Shown in pieces: positions 24,741-32,397 of a stretch of DNA of 64,000 nucleotides. Source of the DNA: an uncultured Clostridium sp. (GTDB lineage Bacteria > Bacillota > Clostridia > Clostridiales > Clostridiaceae). Numbering within the stretch: the stretch's first letter is position 1; every line of letters starts with the position of its first letter. Location: positions 1 to 64,000 of the forward strand of contig UQFE01000016.1 of assembly GCA_900540255.1 (NCBI GenBank). Direction: 5' to 3'. The notes under the pieces were generated by a model. That model ran no database searches, was not told the origin of the DNA, and was given only the letters and a program-made list of their open reading frames with translations. A program made the translations under genes and the position numbers.

Positions 24741-24769
24741 TTGACAAAAGCAAGAATTGTTTATATAAT
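24741..24769 (+). promoter_or_regulatory. Full-consensus vegetative promoter before the yabE-like gene
   Basis: TTGACA (24741-24746) and TATAAT (24764-24769) match consensus at all 12 positions with an ideal 17-bp spacer, predicting transcription from about 24776, 30 bp before the gene. Confidence 0.9.
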
Positions 24770-24805
24770 TCAATGGTCGCTCTTGCCAGAGGAGGTTAAA
24801 TGTAG

Positions 24806-25855
24806 ATGGTTGAAAATTTAAAGGAAAACTTAAAAAACAATTTTACTAATAGTCCTAAGGCAAAAATAATAATAGGTGCTGTAAGTGCTTTATTAATAAC
24901 ATTAATAGTAACACTTATATGCATGAGAAAAAACATAACAATAATAGTTGACGGAAAAAAAGAAGCTTTTATAACATACAAAGGGACTGTTAAAGACATA
25001 CTTGCAGAAAAAGGAATAGAAATTGCTCCTAAGGACAAAGTACAACCAGCTTTAGATGAAAAAATATCGTCAAAAGATATTATTAATATTAAGAGAGCTG
25101 TAGAAGTTGAAATGGTAGTTGCTAACAAAACAATTGTTATAAAAACTGCTGAAGATACTATAAAGGATATGATTAAATCTGAAAATGAAGAACTTAGAGC
25201 AGAGGGAATTGAATTTAATGAAGAAATAGATGAAATAACACCTTCATTAGATACTGAGATATCAGATAATCTTACAATTCAATTAGTTAAAGTAGAAATA
25301 ACAAATGAAGTTGCTACTGAAGATATTAATTATGAAACAGTAGTTGAAGAAGATGAAAATTTAGATATAAATAATGAAGACATAAGACAAGCTGGTGAAG
25401 CTGGTCAAAAAGAAATAACTTACAAAGTTGTGAAAAAGGATGGCAAGGAAGTATCTAGAGAAGTAGTTCAATCAAAGGTTGTTAAAGAGCCTGTAAATGA
25501 AATTATAGCACAAGGCACTAGAAGAGTATTTGCTAGCAGAGATGGCAACATGGAATACAAGGATTTAATTTATTGTGAATCTACTGCTTATGCAGGAGAT
25601 GGTATTACAGCAACTGGAACTGTACCTAGTTATAATCCAGGAGGAATAAGTACAATAGCTGTTGATCCAAGAGTAATTCCATTAGGAAGTTTAGTTTATG
25701 TTGAGGGTTATGGTAAAGCCATTGCTTCTGATACAGGAGGATTAATTAAGGGTAATATAATAGATGTATTTCTTAATTCAGAATTAGAATGTAGATCATG
25801 GGGTAGAAAATATAATGTTCCAGTTTATATTTTAGCATATCCAGGAGAATGGTAA
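24806..25855 (+). CDS. YabE-like cell-wall protein with DUF348, G5 and 3D domains
   Basis: This 349-residue exported protein has an N-terminal membrane anchor at about residues 20-38 (IIIGAVSALLITLIVTLIC). Two DUF348 repeats follow (ITIIVDGKKEAFITYKGTVKDI; VVANKTIVIKTAEDTIKDM), then a G5 domain (YETVVEEDENLD...KVVKKDGKEVSREVV). The C-terminal 3D domain has its aspartates (STAYAGDGITATGTVPSYN, AVDPRVIPLGS, ASDTGGLIKGNIIDVF) and resembles the Rpf/MltA-like lytic fold. It probably remodels peptidoglycan during growth resumption. It is driven by a consensus promoter, and a strong terminator follows. Confidence 0.9.
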   Translation: MVENLKENLKNNFTNSPKAKIIIGAVSALLITLIVTLICMRKNITIIVDGKKEAFITYKGTVKDILAEKGIEIAPKDKVQPALDEKISSKDIINIKRAVEVEMVVANKTIVIKTAEDTIKDMIKSENEELRAEGIEFNEEIDEITPSLDTEISDNLTIQLVKVEITNEVATEDINYETVVEEDENLDINNEDIRQAGEAGQKEITYKVVKKDGKEVSREVVQSKVVKEPVNEIIAQGTRRVFASRDGNMEYKDLIYCESTAYAGDGITATGTVPSYNPGGISTIAVDPRVIPLGSLVYVEGYGKAIASDTGGLIKGNIIDVFLNSELECRSWGRKYNVPVYILAYPGEW

Positions 25856-25895
25856 TATTAAAGGAGGTTAGTATTGGACTAGCCTCCTTTAATAT
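25855..25895 (+). terminator. Terminator of the yabE-like gene
   Basis: ATATTAAAGGAGG pairs with CCTCCTTTAATAT, continuing with TTAG/CTAG near the loop, a long stable hairpin starting at the stop codon. Confidence 0.8.
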
Positions 25896-26022
25896 TTATA
25901 AAAATACATTAATTATAAAAAATTTATTTTAAGAAAATAAAAAGGTAATGGGCAAAAGTTTGACATTATATGAATATAAGGATAAATTAATAAGAGATAA
26001 TAAAGGAAAGGAAGAGATTCTT

Positions 26023-26577
26023 TTGATTAAAGAGGTTATAGTAGTTGAGGGAAAAGATGATGTTGCAGCAGTAAAAAAGGCTGTTGATGCAGAAATGATT
26101 GCCGTAGGCGGATTTGGAATAAATGCAAGAGTAATTGCTAGAATTAAAGAAGCGCAAAAAAGAAAGGGAGTTATAGTATTAACAGACCCTGATTTTGCAG
26201 GAGAAAAAATAAGAAAAATAATTGCAAAAAGAGTACCAGGAATAAAGCATGCATATATTTCTCAAGAAGATGGAATTAAAGATGATGATATTGGTGTTGA
26301 AAATGCAACTCCAGAAGTTATTATTGAAGCATTAAATAGAGCAAAGATAACATTGGAAGAAAAGGTTGAAACCTTTGATGCCCAAGACATGTTCTATTTT
26401 GGGTTAAATGGAGATCCTAATGCAAAAGCTAGAAGAATAAAATTAGGAAATAAATTAGGAATTGGATATGGAAATGCAAATCAAATGTTATCTAGATTAA
26501 ATAATTATGGAATAACAAAAGAAGAGTTTATAGAAGCAATTAAATTTGTAGATAAAGAACTGGAAAAGGAGAAGTAA
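26023..26577 (+). CDS. rnmV: Ribonuclease M5
   Basis: This 184-residue Toprim-domain nuclease matures the 5S rRNA 5' and 3' ends. The Toprim motifs are IKEVIVVEGKDDVAAVKKA (catalytic Glu) and VIVLTDPDFAGEKIRK (DxD-type), with a C-terminal RNA-binding part. The TTG at 26023 is preferred: it follows AAAGGAAAGGAAG, and the product then starts with the family's usual (M)IKEVIVVEGKDD at normal length (~185). An in-frame ATG at 25948 would add 25 residues with a poorly placed site and remains possible. The stop codon is followed immediately by rsmA. Confidence 0.92.
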   Translation: MIKEVIVVEGKDDVAAVKKAVDAEMIAVGGFGINARVIARIKEAQKRKGVIVLTDPDFAGEKIRKIIAKRVPGIKHAYISQEDGIKDDDIGVENATPEVIIEALNRAKITLEEKVETFDAQDMFYFGLNGDPNAKARRIKLGNKLGIGYGNANQMLSRLNNYGITKEEFIEAIKFVDKELEKEK

Positions 26578-27420
26578 ATGGATATAAAGGATGTAAAAAC
26601 AGCTGAATTAGTTAAAAAATATAATTTTAAGTTTTCAAAAAGTTTAGGACAAAATTTCTTAATAGATGATTCAGTACCAAGAGATATAGTTGCTGGAGCT
26701 GAAGTTGATAGTGAAGATTTAGTAATTGAAATAGGACCAGGAGTAGGAACATTAACTGCTCAATTATTAAAAAAAGCAAAAAAAGTAGTAGCAATAGAAT
26801 TAGATAATGATTTAATACCTATATTAGAACAAGAGTTAGGAGATAATCCTAATTTTACGCTTATACATAATGATGCATTAAAAGTTGATTTTAATGAAGT
26901 AATAGGAGAAGAGAAAAGTGTAAAGCTAGTTGCAAATTTACCTTATTATGTTACAACACCTATAATAGTTAAATTACTTAAGGATGGATATAATTTTAAA
27001 TCTTTAACAATAATGATTCAAAAGGAAGTAGCAGAAAGAATGAATGCAGAGCCAGGAAATAAAGATTATGGTGCACTTTCTTTATTAGTTCAATATTATT
27101 GTAATACAAGTATTGTAAGAAAAGTACCACCTGCTTGTTTTATACCAAGACCAAAGGTTGATTCAATAGTAATTAGATTAGATAAGCTTAGTGAAGCAAA
27201 GGTTAAGGTTGATAATGAAAAATTATTTTTTGATATAATAAGAAATTCCTTCAATATGAGAAGAAAAACTTTATGGAATGGAGTTAAGAGTATTGGGCCA
27301 GCAAAGGAAAAGTTAGAACTTGCATTTGAAAAGGCTGGAGTTGATCCAAAGAGAAGAGGAGAAACATTATCTATTCAAGAGTTTGCAAATCTTGCAAATT
27401 GTATTAATGAAATTTTATAG
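26578..27420 (+). CDS. rsmA: 16S rRNA dimethyladenosine transferase
   Basis: This 280-residue SAM-dependent methyltransferase dimethylates two adjacent adenosines near the 3' end of 16S rRNA (A1518/A1519 in E. coli). The N-terminal [13 protein letters not shown]-binding motif [12 protein letters not shown], acidic motif [10 protein letters not shown] and catalytic NLPYYVTTP are all present, as is [12 protein letters not shown] in the C-terminal domain. It starts on the base after the rnmV stop, so the two are translationally coupled, matching the rnmV-rsmA order in Firmicutes. Confidence 0.97.
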   Translation: MDIKDVKTAELVKKYNFKFSKSLGQNFLIDDSVPRDIVAGAEVDSEDLVIEIGPGVGTLTAQLLKKAKKVVAIELDNDLIPILEQELGDNPNFTLIHNDALKVDFNEVIGEEKSVKLVANLPYYVTTPIIVKLLKDGYNFKSLTIMIQKEVAERMNAEPGNKDYGALSLLVQYYCNTSIVRKVPPACFIPRPKVDSIVIRLDKLSEAKVKVDNEKLFFDIIRNSFNMRRKTLWNGVKSIGPAKEKLELAFEKAGVDPKRRGETLSIQEFANLANCINEIL

Positions 27421-27536
27421 AAAATTAAAATAAAAATATAGTATAAAGTTCAATAGAACCCAATAAAAATAATAACATATTTTATAATGCCAAACATATA
27501 ATATATGGAATTAATATAAAGTGGGGGTTCTAGAGA

Positions 27537-28712
27537 ATGGCAAGTAATAATAGATTGTATAGAAACTTTGTGATTTTGCAAGAAGATGAACGAGGCTATG
27601 CAAATTCTGAGGATAAAACATTATCTGGATATTCTAAGATAGAAGCTAAAGGAGATAAGTGTAAAATATCTTTTTATGCTCAAAATCTTAAAAAGGATAA
27701 TGATAAATATTACATGGTATTAATTTGCTCTAAAAAGGATATAAAGCAAATTGTAAATTTAGGTCCTTTAGAAGTAACAGATAAAGGAAAAGGTGAAGTA
27801 ACAAAGGAATTTAATGTTTCCAATATTGCTGGATTAAATTTAGATTTTGATAAAATAAGTGGAGCAGCAATAGTTAAAATGAATAATGATAGTCCAATTT
27901 TCGTAATGTGCGGTTTTTTGAACGGGCAACAACCAACTGATAATTGGAAAGGATATACAATTGTTAAAACTAGAGATGTTAGAAGTACAAAATCTAATAT
28001 AATTAATGATTCTAAGAAAGAGATAAAAAAGAACGATTCTAAAAAGAGAAAAGTTAAAGAAGAATCTTTAAGTGAAAATGAAGCTAAAGAAGAAGAAAAG
28101 CCTATAATAGAAAATCCTATAAGAGATGAAGTTGAAGTGAAAATAGAACCTGAAGAGACCAAAAAAGAATTTGCAGAATCTGAAGAATCAGAAATAATTG
28201 AAGAAAATGAACCTAAGGAAAATTTAAGAGGTAAATTTGAAGATTATGAATATGAAATTGAAGCAAATAAAGAATTTGATCCTATAAATGGTAAAATAAG
28301 AGGTGGCATTGGTGAATATTTTGAATCAATAGTAGATGGGTTTGAAAGGGATACTGATAGTATAGATGAATTAAAATATACAAAATGGTATAAAGTGCCC
28401 GTTCATGATTTGCGTGAAATGTGCAATATGAATAATTATAATAAATATACATTAGCTTATTATCCAATGTTAAATTATTACCCATATATTAAAAAGTATG
28501 GATTTTTTATGATTGGATATAAATGTGATTCAAAGGGAAATCTAAAACATATTATTTATGGAGTGCCAGGAAAGAAAGATAAGGATGAACAACCTTATGA
28601 TGGACGTACAGGATTTGTAACTTGGGTAAGTATTAAAAATAATGCTAATAATGGTTGCTGGTTAATGTTTTATGATTTTAAAAATTCAACAGTCGTTGTC
28701 CCAATGAAATAA
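27537..28712 (+). CDS. Two-domain clostridial protein of unknown function
   Basis: This 391-residue protein has no signal peptide or membrane span. The N-terminal ~155 residues look like a compact beta-rich domain (NRLYRNFVILQEDERGYA, GAAIVKMNNDSPIFVMCGFLNG). A strongly charged Lys/Glu linker follows (about residues 160-245, for example EENEPKENLRGKFEDYEYEI). The C-terminal ~145 residues form a Tyr/Trp-rich domain (LNYYPYIKKYGFFMIGYKC, DGRTGFVTWVSIKNNANNGCWLMFYDF). I do not recognise a named family. A bipartite architecture with a charged tether suggests a scaffold or surface-adaptor role, but that is conjecture. The start has GTGGGGGTTC upstream. Confidence 0.8.
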   Translation: MASNNRLYRNFVILQEDERGYANSEDKTLSGYSKIEAKGDKCKISFYAQNLKKDNDKYYMVLICSKKDIKQIVNLGPLEVTDKGKGEVTKEFNVSNIAGLNLDFDKISGAAIVKMNNDSPIFVMCGFLNGQQPTDNWKGYTIVKTRDVRSTKSNIINDSKKEIKKNDSKKRKVKEESLSENEAKEEEKPIIENPIRDEVEVKIEPEETKKEFAESEESEIIEENEPKENLRGKFEDYEYEIEANKEFDPINGKIRGGIGEYFESIVDGFERDTDSIDELKYTKWYKVPVHDLREMCNMNNYNKYTLAYYPMLNYYPYIKKYGFFMIGYKCDSKGNLKHIIYGVPGKKDKDEQPYDGRTGFVTWVSIKNNANNGCWLMFYDFKNSTVVVPMK

Positions 28713-28817
28713 TTAAGGAAAACATAACAAATTAAATAACATATTTAAATATTCATTAAAGATTAATATAGCAATTTAATTTGCTAATATTGGAATAAAG
28801 TATTATAATTATCCTTA

Positions 28818-28850
28818 TTAGGAGAAGCTTATGCTTCTCCTATTATTTTA
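28818..28850 (+). terminator. Probable terminator hairpin
   Basis: AGGAGAAGC-TTAT-GCTTCTCCT is followed by a moderate T-rich tract. It lies between the unknown protein and the lipoprotein. Confidence 0.65.
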
Positions 28851-28873
28851 ATTGGAATTTAGAGGAGATACAA

Positions 28874-29698
28874 ATGTCAAAAACATTAAAAAATTATATT
28901 TTATTTACATTTTTAATAATATTAATTTTTAATTTTTCGGGCTGTACAATTGTGGAAAAGATTGAAGAAAAGCTTGGATTAAAAAATGATTATTTTGAAT
29001 ATTTAAATTCAAATGATATAGAACAAATTAGTATTCAAAGCACAAGAGATACAGGATTTAAATTTATAGTTACAGAAGCTAGTGCTATTAAGGAAATATA
29101 TAGTATATTATCTAGAGCAAAGGTAAGTGAAAATAAATCAAGTTTAGACCCAGATTATAAGTTTGAATTTGATTTAGGAGATGAAATAAAAGAATTTAAT
29201 TATGTTGTAGGAACTGAAGATGGTAATTTTTATAATGATGATAATGTATTTTCAGTTTCTAAGAGACTTGATGAAGTAATAATAAAGAATTTATCTTTTA
29301 TTAGAAAGCCTAGAGATTTTGATTATATTTATTATCAAACTATATTAGAAGTATTACAAATAGCAAATAAAAATCAAAGTTTAAAAGATTATAATGTAGG
29401 AGTAAATATAAGTGGTGATATTGATTGTTTAAAATATGTATTTTCTAGTGATTTAAATAAGTTTTTAGCAGAAGCTAAAAAAATATCTCCTAATATAGAA
29501 CTAGTAAATAATAATGAACCTAATTTTGATATAGTTATTACAGTAAAAAATAGAGGTTATGATAGTAGTAATTTTAAAACATTGATTACAGTAAATAATA
29601 AAAGAGAAAGTACAGAAAATAAGTATTATGTTGTAGCAGTTAATGAATTTAAGGAATGGAATATAGATGTTTTAGAAAATAAGCCTAGTGGATGGTAA
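28874..29698 (+). CDS. Predicted lipoprotein of unknown function
   Basis: This 274-residue protein starts with a type II signal peptide and lipobox (FNFSGC, Cys24), so it should be lipid-anchored on the outer face of the membrane. The mature part is hydrophilic with alternating strands (IEQISIQSTRDTGFKFIVTE, KFEFDLGDEIKEFNYVVG, NFDIVITVKNRGYD). It resembles small Firmicute lipoproteins of the YhfM kind in general layout, but no catalytic motif is seen. It is monocistronic, ending in a bidirectional terminator shared with thiT. Confidence 0.8.
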   Translation: MSKTLKNYILFTFLIILIFNFSGCTIVEKIEEKLGLKNDYFEYLNSNDIEQISIQSTRDTGFKFIVTEASAIKEIYSILSRAKVSENKSSLDPDYKFEFDLGDEIKEFNYVVGTEDGNFYNDDNVFSVSKRLDEVIIKNLSFIRKPRDFDYIYYQTILEVLQIANKNQSLKDYNVGVNISGDIDCLKYVFSSDLNKFLAEAKKISPNIELVNNNEPNFDIVITVKNRGYDSSNFKTLITVNNKRESTENKYYVVAVNEFKEWNIDVLENKPSGW

Positions 29699-29740
29699 AA
29701 ATACACCATATAGCTCAAAAAAGCTATATGGTGTATTTTT
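29697..29740. terminator. Bidirectional terminator between the lipoprotein gene and thiT
   Basis: An 18-bp stem (AAAATACACCATATAGCT and complement) around a 7-nt loop is flanked by A and T runs on both sides, at a convergent gene junction. Confidence 0.92.
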
Positions 29741-30387
29741 TATGCAGTAGTTATATTTGATTTAAGAATTTTAATTAACTTTTCTGTTGGTAAAAATGCT
29801 AACAAAACTAAACAAATTAATAATTCTCCACCTACAGCTAATCCATTAACAGTTAAAGAATAAACTATTGGTGACATACCTTCAGGTGCATATGAGCCAA
29901 AGAATACAACACCAGAAATAAAATGAGAAATAAATCGCAACATCATACCAATGCTTGCCCCTAAGTATTTATTCTTAAAAAATCCTGCAACTCCAACAGC
30001 CATAAAAGGTAATGGATAATCAAAAAGAACTTGAATAGGGTTTAATATATATGGATCTAATATTAATTTAAATACTCCAAAAAGGAAACCAGTAAATAAT
30101 CCCACAGATGGGCCATAAACGAAGGAAATAATCATTATTGGAATCATACTTCCTAAAGAAATGCTTCCACCACCGTTGGGAAGAGAATAAATTTTAATCA
30201 TATCTAATATGAATGCTAAAGCAATAGCTAGTCCTATTCTTGCAATTAATTTTGAGTTTAATTTTAAAGATTTAAATTTTATAAATGCAATTAATAAGAT
30301 AGCACAACCCAATAATGTAATTAATGTTAATGGGTTGCTAAAAATAGTTTTTAAATTTTCAACAAGTGTTGCTAGAAAATTTGACAT
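29740..30387 (-). CDS. thiT: Thiamine ECF transporter substrate-binding subunit ThiT
   Basis: This 215-residue S-component of an energy-coupling-factor transporter has about six membrane segments. Family features are ALAFILDMIKIYSLPNGGGS, SLGSMIPIMIISFVYGPSVG and RFISHFISGVVFFGSYAPEGMSP (the last region contributes to thiamine binding). It would use the shared EcfAA'T module, not encoded here. The start is at 30387 (MSNFLATL) with AGGAGG 9 nt upstream; the frame is open to 30426 without a site. A TPP riboswitch in its leader confirms thiamine as substrate. Confidence 0.95.
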   Translation of the reverse strand: MSNFLATLVENLKTIFSNPLTLITLLGCAILLIAFIKFKSLKLNSKLIARIGLAIALAFILDMIKIYSLPNGGGSISLGSMIPIMIISFVYGPSVGLFTGFLFGVFKLILDPYILNPIQVLFDYPLPFMAVGVAGFFKNKYLGASIGMMLRFISHFISGVVFFGSYAPEGMSPIVYSLTVNGLAVGGELLICLVLLAFLPTEKLIKILKSNITTA

Positions 30388-30454
30388 AAAAAAATACCTC
30401 CTTATTTGCGTAAGAGGGTACCACAATAATAGAATATATATATATATTTATTCC

Positions 30455-30540
30455 ATAATAGCTTCCCTACGCTGGAATTATCCAGATCAGGTTAAAAGGG
30501 TTGATGAAAATTCATCTCTCAGCATTAGGCACCCCTAGCA
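30455..30540 (-). promoter_or_regulatory. TPP riboswitch of thiT
   Basis: Read on the minus strand, GGGGTGCC is followed by TGCTGAGAGATGAA, then ACCTGATCTGGATAAT and CCAGCGTAGGGAAGC. These are the conserved THI-box blocks of the thiamine pyrophosphate aptamer. Ligand binding should reduce thiT expression; no clear terminator is seen, so translational control is likely. Confidence 0.96.
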
Positions 30541-30553
30541 ACTTTATATACTA

Positions 30554-30582
30554 ATTTTAGGTAAAAAATTATAGAAAGTCAA
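30554..30582 (-). promoter_or_regulatory. Promoter of the thiT leader
   Basis: On the minus strand TTGACT (30582-30577) and TAAAAT (30559-30554) are 17 bp apart. The -35 lies inside the end of the upstream small gene. Confidence 0.65.
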
Positions 30583-30772
30583 CAGTTTTGTTAATGTTTT
30601 GGATTGCTTTATAATTTGTGTTTGTAGATTTATTAAATAAATTAGTTAAACTTATATTAGTACCTAAAGGTATAAGAGTTTCAAATGAAGTTAATGGAAT
30701 GGTTATGATAGAATCATCTTCTAATAAGATAAAAGCATCATTACCTGTATAATCTAATATCATACCTTTCAT
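30569..30772 (-). CDS. Small protein of unknown function (67 residues)
   Basis: The product starts MKGMILDYTGNDAFILLEDD and continues SIITIPLTSFETLIPLGTNISL, a short beta-rich pattern reminiscent of small domains such as DUF3006, followed by an Asn/Lys-rich tail. AGGATGGTG lies about 9 nt before the ATG. It runs in the same direction as thiT and its 3' end overlaps the thiT promoter. No function can be assigned. Confidence 0.65.
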   Translation of the reverse strand: MKGMILDYTGNDAFILLEDDSIITIPLTSFETLIPLGTNISLTNLFNKSTNTNYKAIQNINKTVDFL

Positions 30773-30824
30773 AATTTTAACACCATCCTAATAAATTTTT
30801 ATTAGTTTACCCTTAAATTTAAAT

Positions 30825-30862
30825 AAAAATACACTTAGAAATAATATCTAAGTGCATTTTTA
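30825..30862. terminator. Terminator after padR
   Basis: AAATACACTTAGA pairs with TCTAAGTGCATTT. On the minus strand the stem is followed by a T-rich tract. Confidence 0.75.
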
Positions 30863-31315
30863 TAAATATAAATCCTTATATACAATTTGAAAAACCATTA
30901 AAGATTCTTCAATTTTATGTTTTAGTAAACTCTTTCTATTATCAAATTCTTTTTCACCTAAAGGAGTTAGTGAATAAAATTTTTGGAATTTTTTTTTAGG
31001 ATCATCCCATTGTCCTATTACTAATCCTTCTTTTTCTAATTTTTTTAATAAAGGATATATTCCACCGGTGCTAGGAGTCCAAAGTCTATTTGTTCTTTCT
31101 GAAATTTTTGTGGAAATTTCGTTACCATTTGTAGGGCCTGATTTTAAAATATGAAGTACATAAATTGGTAATAGACCTTTTGTAAAAACTTGACCAACAG
31201 CTTCTTTTTCCTTTTGTACTTTTTTTATTTCTGCAAGTTTTGCTTTATATTCTTCATATAATCTTTTTTCCTCAGTTTTAAGGTCATTTATGTTATTAAA
31301 ATCGAAATCACTCAT
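30860..31315 (-). CDS. PadR-family transcriptional regulator
   Basis: This 151-residue regulator has a Lys/Glu-rich helical N-terminal extension (about residues 8-42) before the PadR winged helix: GLLPIYVLHILKSGPTNGNEI, RLWTPSTGGIYPLLKKLEKEGLV, then the wing (KFQKFYSLTPLGEKEF) and a C-terminal helix. PadR proteins usually repress their own operon and respond to small molecules or stress. The gene starts 3 bp after the degV stop, so the two form an operon, and tandem dyads over the degV promoter are a likely operator. Confidence 0.9.
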   Translation of the reverse strand: MSDFDFNNINDLKTEEKRLYEEYKAKLAEIKKVQKEKEAVGQVFTKGLLPIYVLHILKSGPTNGNEISTKISERTNRLWTPSTGGIYPLLKKLEKEGLVIGQWDDPKKKFQKFYSLTPLGEKEFDNRKSLLKHKIEESLMVFQIVYKDLYL

Positions 31316-31318
31316 AGT

Positions 31319-32164
31319 TTATTTATCCATTTTAACTGAAAAACCAAATAATCCAGGACCAGAATGAACACCAAGTGCAGGACTTATTTCTGCAATTTTA
31401 ATTGAGGATATATTTGGTAAGTTTTTTATAGCTTCCATATATTTAATAGCTTCTTCTTCACATCCTGCATGTAAAACAGCAACTTCACATTTACATTTTT
31501 CTAGGTAGCCCTTTAATAATTCTGTCATTTTAGATAAAGATTGTTTTCTTCCTCTAACTTTAGTAACAGTATAATATACTCCATTTTCATCTGTAGTTAT
31601 TATAGGTTTTAAATTTAAAAGCTCACCTACTGTTCCAGCAAGTCTTCCAATTCTTCCACCTTTTTTTAAATATTCTAATGTATTAAGTGTAAAATAACCA
31701 GTAATTCTTTTTCTTATATTAGGTATTTCAGAAACTATTTCATTAAAATTTTTTCCTTCTCTTATAAGCTTTGCAACTTCTAATACTATTTCACCTTGAG
31801 GATAAGCTAATATTTTGGTGTCATAAACAAAAGAAGTTAAGTTTGGATGATCTTCTAAAGCTAATCTTAAAGCATTATAACTTCCTGAAAGTCCACTAGA
31901 AATTGAAATACAAATTACATGAGTATAACTTTCTTCTTCTAATTTATTTAAAATTTCTTCAGTATCTTTAGCACTAGGTAAAGATGTTTTAGGAATTTCA
32001 TTTTCTAAATTTTTATAAACTTCTGAAGGAGAAATATCTATTCTATCTCTATATTCAGCATTAGAGTAAATTATTCTAAGTGGTAATAAATTAATATTAT
32101 TTTCTTTTAATGTATTTAAATCAAGATCGCATGCGCTATCTGTAATTAAAGCAATTTTTTGCAT
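31319..32164 (-). CDS. DegV-family fatty-acid-binding protein
   Basis: This 281-residue protein has the DegV fold. The N-terminal ITDSACDLD, the central ISISSGLSGSYNALRLA (Ser-rich lipid head-group site), GGRIGRLAGTVGELLNLKPI and the C-terminal GVHSGPGLFGFSV are present. DegV/FakB proteins bind a fatty acid and, in fatty-acid kinase systems, present it to FakA; no FakA gene is nearby, so that role is inferred from family. GGAGGATTTTTTAT precedes the ATG. Confidence 0.93.
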   Translation of the reverse strand: MQKIALITDSACDLDLNTLKENNINLLPLRIIYSNAEYRDRIDISPSEVYKNLENEIPKTSLPSAKDTEEILNKLEEESYTHVICISISSGLSGSYNALRLALEDHPNLTSFVYDTKILAYPQGEIVLEVAKLIREGKNFNEIVSEIPNIRKRITGYFTLNTLEYLKKGGRIGRLAGTVGELLNLKPIITTDENGVYYTVTKVRGRKQSLSKMTELLKGYLEKCKCEVAVLHAGCEEEAIKYMEAIKNLPNISSIKIAEISPALGVHSGPGLFGFSVKMDK

Positions 32165-32216
32165 ATAAAAAATCCTCCGATTAATTAAATTATATTATTA
32201 GTATATCATATAAGAT

Positions 32217-32264
32217 AACATTATCAATAGTGATAATGTTAATATTATCACTATTGATAATGTT
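32217..32264. promoter_or_regulatory. Tandem 24-bp dyads at the degV-padR promoter
   Basis: Two adjacent 24-bp dyads (32217-32240, core AACATTATCA-N4-TGATAATGTT, and 32241-32264, core AATATTATCA-N4-TGATAATGTT) abut exactly. On the minus strand the proximal dyad overlaps a candidate -35 TTGATA with TATACT 16 bp on. A repressor, most likely the PadR protein of this operon, is the natural candidate to bind. Confidence 0.6.
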
Positions 32265-32317
32265 GATTAAATATATGGCTAAAAATAAGAAAATTTAAAG
32301 TAAATTCCAGGAAAATA

Positions 32318-32346
32318 TTTACAAGTAAAATGAGTAGAGGTAAAAT
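32318..32346 (+). promoter_or_regulatory. Promoter of nrdD
   Basis: TTTACA (32318-32323) and TAAAAT (32341-32346) are 17 bp apart, predicting a start near 32353, immediately upstream of the NrdR box. Confidence 0.6.
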
Positions 32347-32366
32347 GTATATATATATATAAAAAT

Positions 32367-32382
32367 ACACAATATATTGTGT
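32367..32382 (+). promoter_or_regulatory. NrdR box in the nrdD leader
   Basis: ACACAATATATTGTGT is a perfect 16-bp palindrome and matches the published NrdR-box consensus acaCwAtATaTwGtgt at every position. It lies about 15-30 bp downstream of the predicted start and 1 bp before the Shine-Dalgarno. Only one box is evident here; NrdR sites usually occur in pairs. Confidence 0.88.
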
Positions 32383-32397
32383 ATAGGAGGCGGGGAA

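Noticed and set aside
25948..26022. N-terminal extension of RNase M5 from ATG 25948
   Set aside because: Only AAGGT directly abutting the ATG could serve as Shine-Dalgarno, whereas TTG 26023 has a well-placed site and gives the family's usual N-terminus. The longer form remains possible but less likely.
27710..28162. A 150-codon frame antisense to the two-domain unknown protein
   Set aside because: It mirrors the charged linker and beta-rich domain on the other strand and lacks translation signals.
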